Shown: positions 62,888 to 64,000 of the stretch, piece by piece
How the letters are laid out: each line of letters starts with the position of its first letter
Position numbering within the stretch: the stretch's first letter is position 1
Assembly (NCBI RefSeq): GCF_900459225.1
Contig: NZ_UHFH01000003.1
Coordinates: forward strand, 774,501-838,500
DNA from: Streptococcus dysgalactiae subsp. dysgalactiae
Lineage (GTDB): Bacteria; Bacillota; Bacilli; Lactobacillales; Streptococcaceae
Direction of reading: 5' to 3'
DNA length: 64,000 nt
Made by a program: the position numbers and the translations under genes
Notes under the pieces: generated by a model
What the model saw: the letters and a program-made list of their open reading frames with translations, nothing else
Told to the model about the DNA's origin: nothing
Database searches by the model: none

Positions 62888-64000
62888 TTATTCTGTAGGT
62901 TTATCAGTCTCTTCTTTAGGCGTAGGGTCAGTTGTTGCTTCAGTTTTTTCAGCTTCTTTAGGATTTAATTCCAAGTAAGATGGAGCTTTAAAAAGCTTCT
63001 GAGTTGATTTGTTACCATTTTTACTATATAAGCTAGTTGAATGAGAGCCAAGCTTAGCTGAAATATCTTTCATCTGTTTTAATTGCTTGGTATAAACAAA
63101 CTTGCTAGAATCAATCACTTTTAAGCCATTATTCGTGTCAAATCGTAAGAGATCTCCGGTTTGGACAGCGTCACTGGCTGCTAGTTGTTGAGCCACAGCT
63201 GCACGAATTTCTTTAGTCTTAGCCATGGTCACCTCATCAGGGTTGGTAATTTCTAAACCTGTCTGAGTATTGTAAAGTCGGCCACTGTAATTGGTGTATT
63301 CTGGTGTCATATAGGTACCAGAGGTACGCTGAGCGACAATTTGGCTATTTTGAGGCGATAGGAGGTCTTGACCAAGTTGAACAAGATTGCTGGTATCAAT
63401 CCCCAAGATATGGAGCAAGGTTGGAAGAGCATCAATTTCACCACCGAAGGTGTCTTTAACGCCACCATTGGTGTATCCTGGAATATGAACCATATAAGGA
63501 ACTCGCTGAAGCATGGCGTTATCATATTCTGACCAGGTCTCAGAGTCTTTGCCTAGGAGAGGAGCAAGGCTAGAATTACGAGAATTTGAAATACCATAAT
63601 GGTCACCATATAAAACAAAGATAGAATTCTCATACAAGCCAGTTGCTTTTAAATAATCAAAAAATGATTTCAAGGCAGCATCTAAATAATTGGCTGTGGC
63701 AAAATAACCATTGATGGTTTCATCATCTGTTTTAGCCAGTGGGAAACCTTCTTCATTGCTTTCACCTTTTAGGCTGGTATAGGGATAGTGGTTACTTACA
63801 GTAATAAATTTAGTATAAAAGGGTTGCTGCATTTGTTCAAGGTATTTAATGGAGTCCTTAAACATATACTTGTCATTCAATCCATACTGGAATGAGTTTT
63901 TGTCAGTTTGTTTTGAGAAGTAACTAGAATCAAAGAAGTAATTGTAACCCCATTGCTTGTAAGCATTGTTACGATTCCAGAAAGTCCCGACATTTCCGTG
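62888..64000 (-). CDS. ltaS: Lipoteichoic acid synthase (N-terminal part outside window)
   Basis: The frame is open to the window edge (codon CAC at 63998-64000), so the start, the membrane helices and the catalytic Thr lie outside. Visible are HGNVGTFWNRNNAYK, the sulfatase-like segment TVSNHYPYTS, and FVLYGDHYGIS with Asp-His metal ligands. After about residue 300 of this part comes a variable, charged tail with Thr/Pro/Glu repeats. The enzyme polymerises glycerol phosphate from phosphatidylglycerol outside the membrane. Confidence 0.93.
   Translation of the reverse strand, partial: HGNVGTFWNRNNAYKQWGYNYFFDSSYFSKQTDKNSFQYGLNDKYMFKDSIKYLEQMQQPFYTKFITVSNHYPYTSLKGESNEEGFPLAKTDDETINGYFATANYLDAALKSFFDYLKATGLYENSIFVLYGDHYGISNSRNSSLAPLLGKDSETWSEYDNAMLQRVPYMVHIPGYTNGGVKDTFGGEIDALPTLLHILGIDTSNLVQLGQDLLSPQNSQIVAQRTSGTYMTPEYTNYSGRLYNTQTGLEITNPDEVTMAKTKEIRAAVAQQLAASDAVQTGDLLRFDTNNGLKVIDSSKFVYTKQLKQMKDISAKLGSHSTSLYSKNGNKSTQKLFKAPSYLELNPKEAEKTEATTDPTPKEETDKPTE

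Overview
The window reads as the chromosome of a pyogenic-group Streptococcus. The c-a-b-delta-alpha-gamma-beta-epsilon ATP synthase operon, murA-epuA-endA, T-box-pheST, rexB-rexA, rpsU-mscL-dnaG-rpoD, the rhamnan (Lancefield antigen) cluster, pepT, cmk and infC-rpmI-rplT follow the S. pyogenes type of gene content. A complete glycogen operon (which S. pyogenes lacks) and a group-antigen side-chain module with galE and an extra glycosyltransferase point to a group C or G relative. S. dysgalactiae is my best guess; S. canis and S. equi are alternatives. The species is inferred from gene content, not measured.

Layout. 1-7.6 kb: a pullulanase (cut by the window start) and glgB-glgC-glgD-glgA for glycogen. 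7.6-14.3 kb: atpEBFHAGDC behind two promoter-like sequences. 14.3-21.2 kb: a DUF1146 membrane protein, murA, epuA, endA, then a Phe T-box leader with pheS and pheT. 21.2-22.6 kb: a complete IS3-family element with a canonical A_AAA_AAG frameshift site. 22.7-26.3 kb: an OsmC protein, a YbgA/DUF1722 protein, an FtsX-type permease with its ATPase (HrtBA-like) and a zinc metallopeptidase. 26.5-34.6 kb: rexB, then rexA and an aminotransferase gene, each broken by a single-base homopolymer indel. 34.7-40.0 kb: a solute-binding lipoprotein, rpsU, mscL, dnaG, rpoD and a MIP18/DUF59 protein. 40.1-56.6 kb: the cell-wall rhamnopolysaccharide cluster (gacA-G homologues), a probable GalNAc-type side-chain module (gacI, gacJ and gacL homologues, a GT4, galE, a flippase) and the glycerol-phosphate transferase gacH. 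56.8-61.3 kb: pepT, ebsA, a ferredoxin, a LysM protein, cmk and infC-rpmI-rplT with a structured leader. 61.3-62.6 kb: a second IS copy with a 155-bp internal deletion that fuses its two frames. 62.9-64 kb: the 3' part of ltaS.

How the parts connect. The glycogen genes store ADP-glucose-derived polymer, and the pullulanase would debranch it. The antigen cluster builds a rhamnan on a lipid carrier (gacB, C, F, G), exports it (gacD, E), makes and flips a lipid-linked amino sugar (gacI, J and the flippase), attaches it outside (gacL) and decorates it with glycerol phosphate (gacH). ltaS makes the other glycerol-phosphate polymer of the wall.

Most notable observations: both IS copies sit inside the intrinsic terminator of an essential gene (pheT, rplT); the second copy has lost the need for programmed frameshifting; the IS left end carries a terminator hairpin that also holds the orfA ribosome binding site; rexA and a neighbouring aminotransferase gene are both broken in homopolymers; two genes look leaderless; and infC appears to start at ATA. 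I saw no tRNA, rRNA, CRISPR array or prophage.
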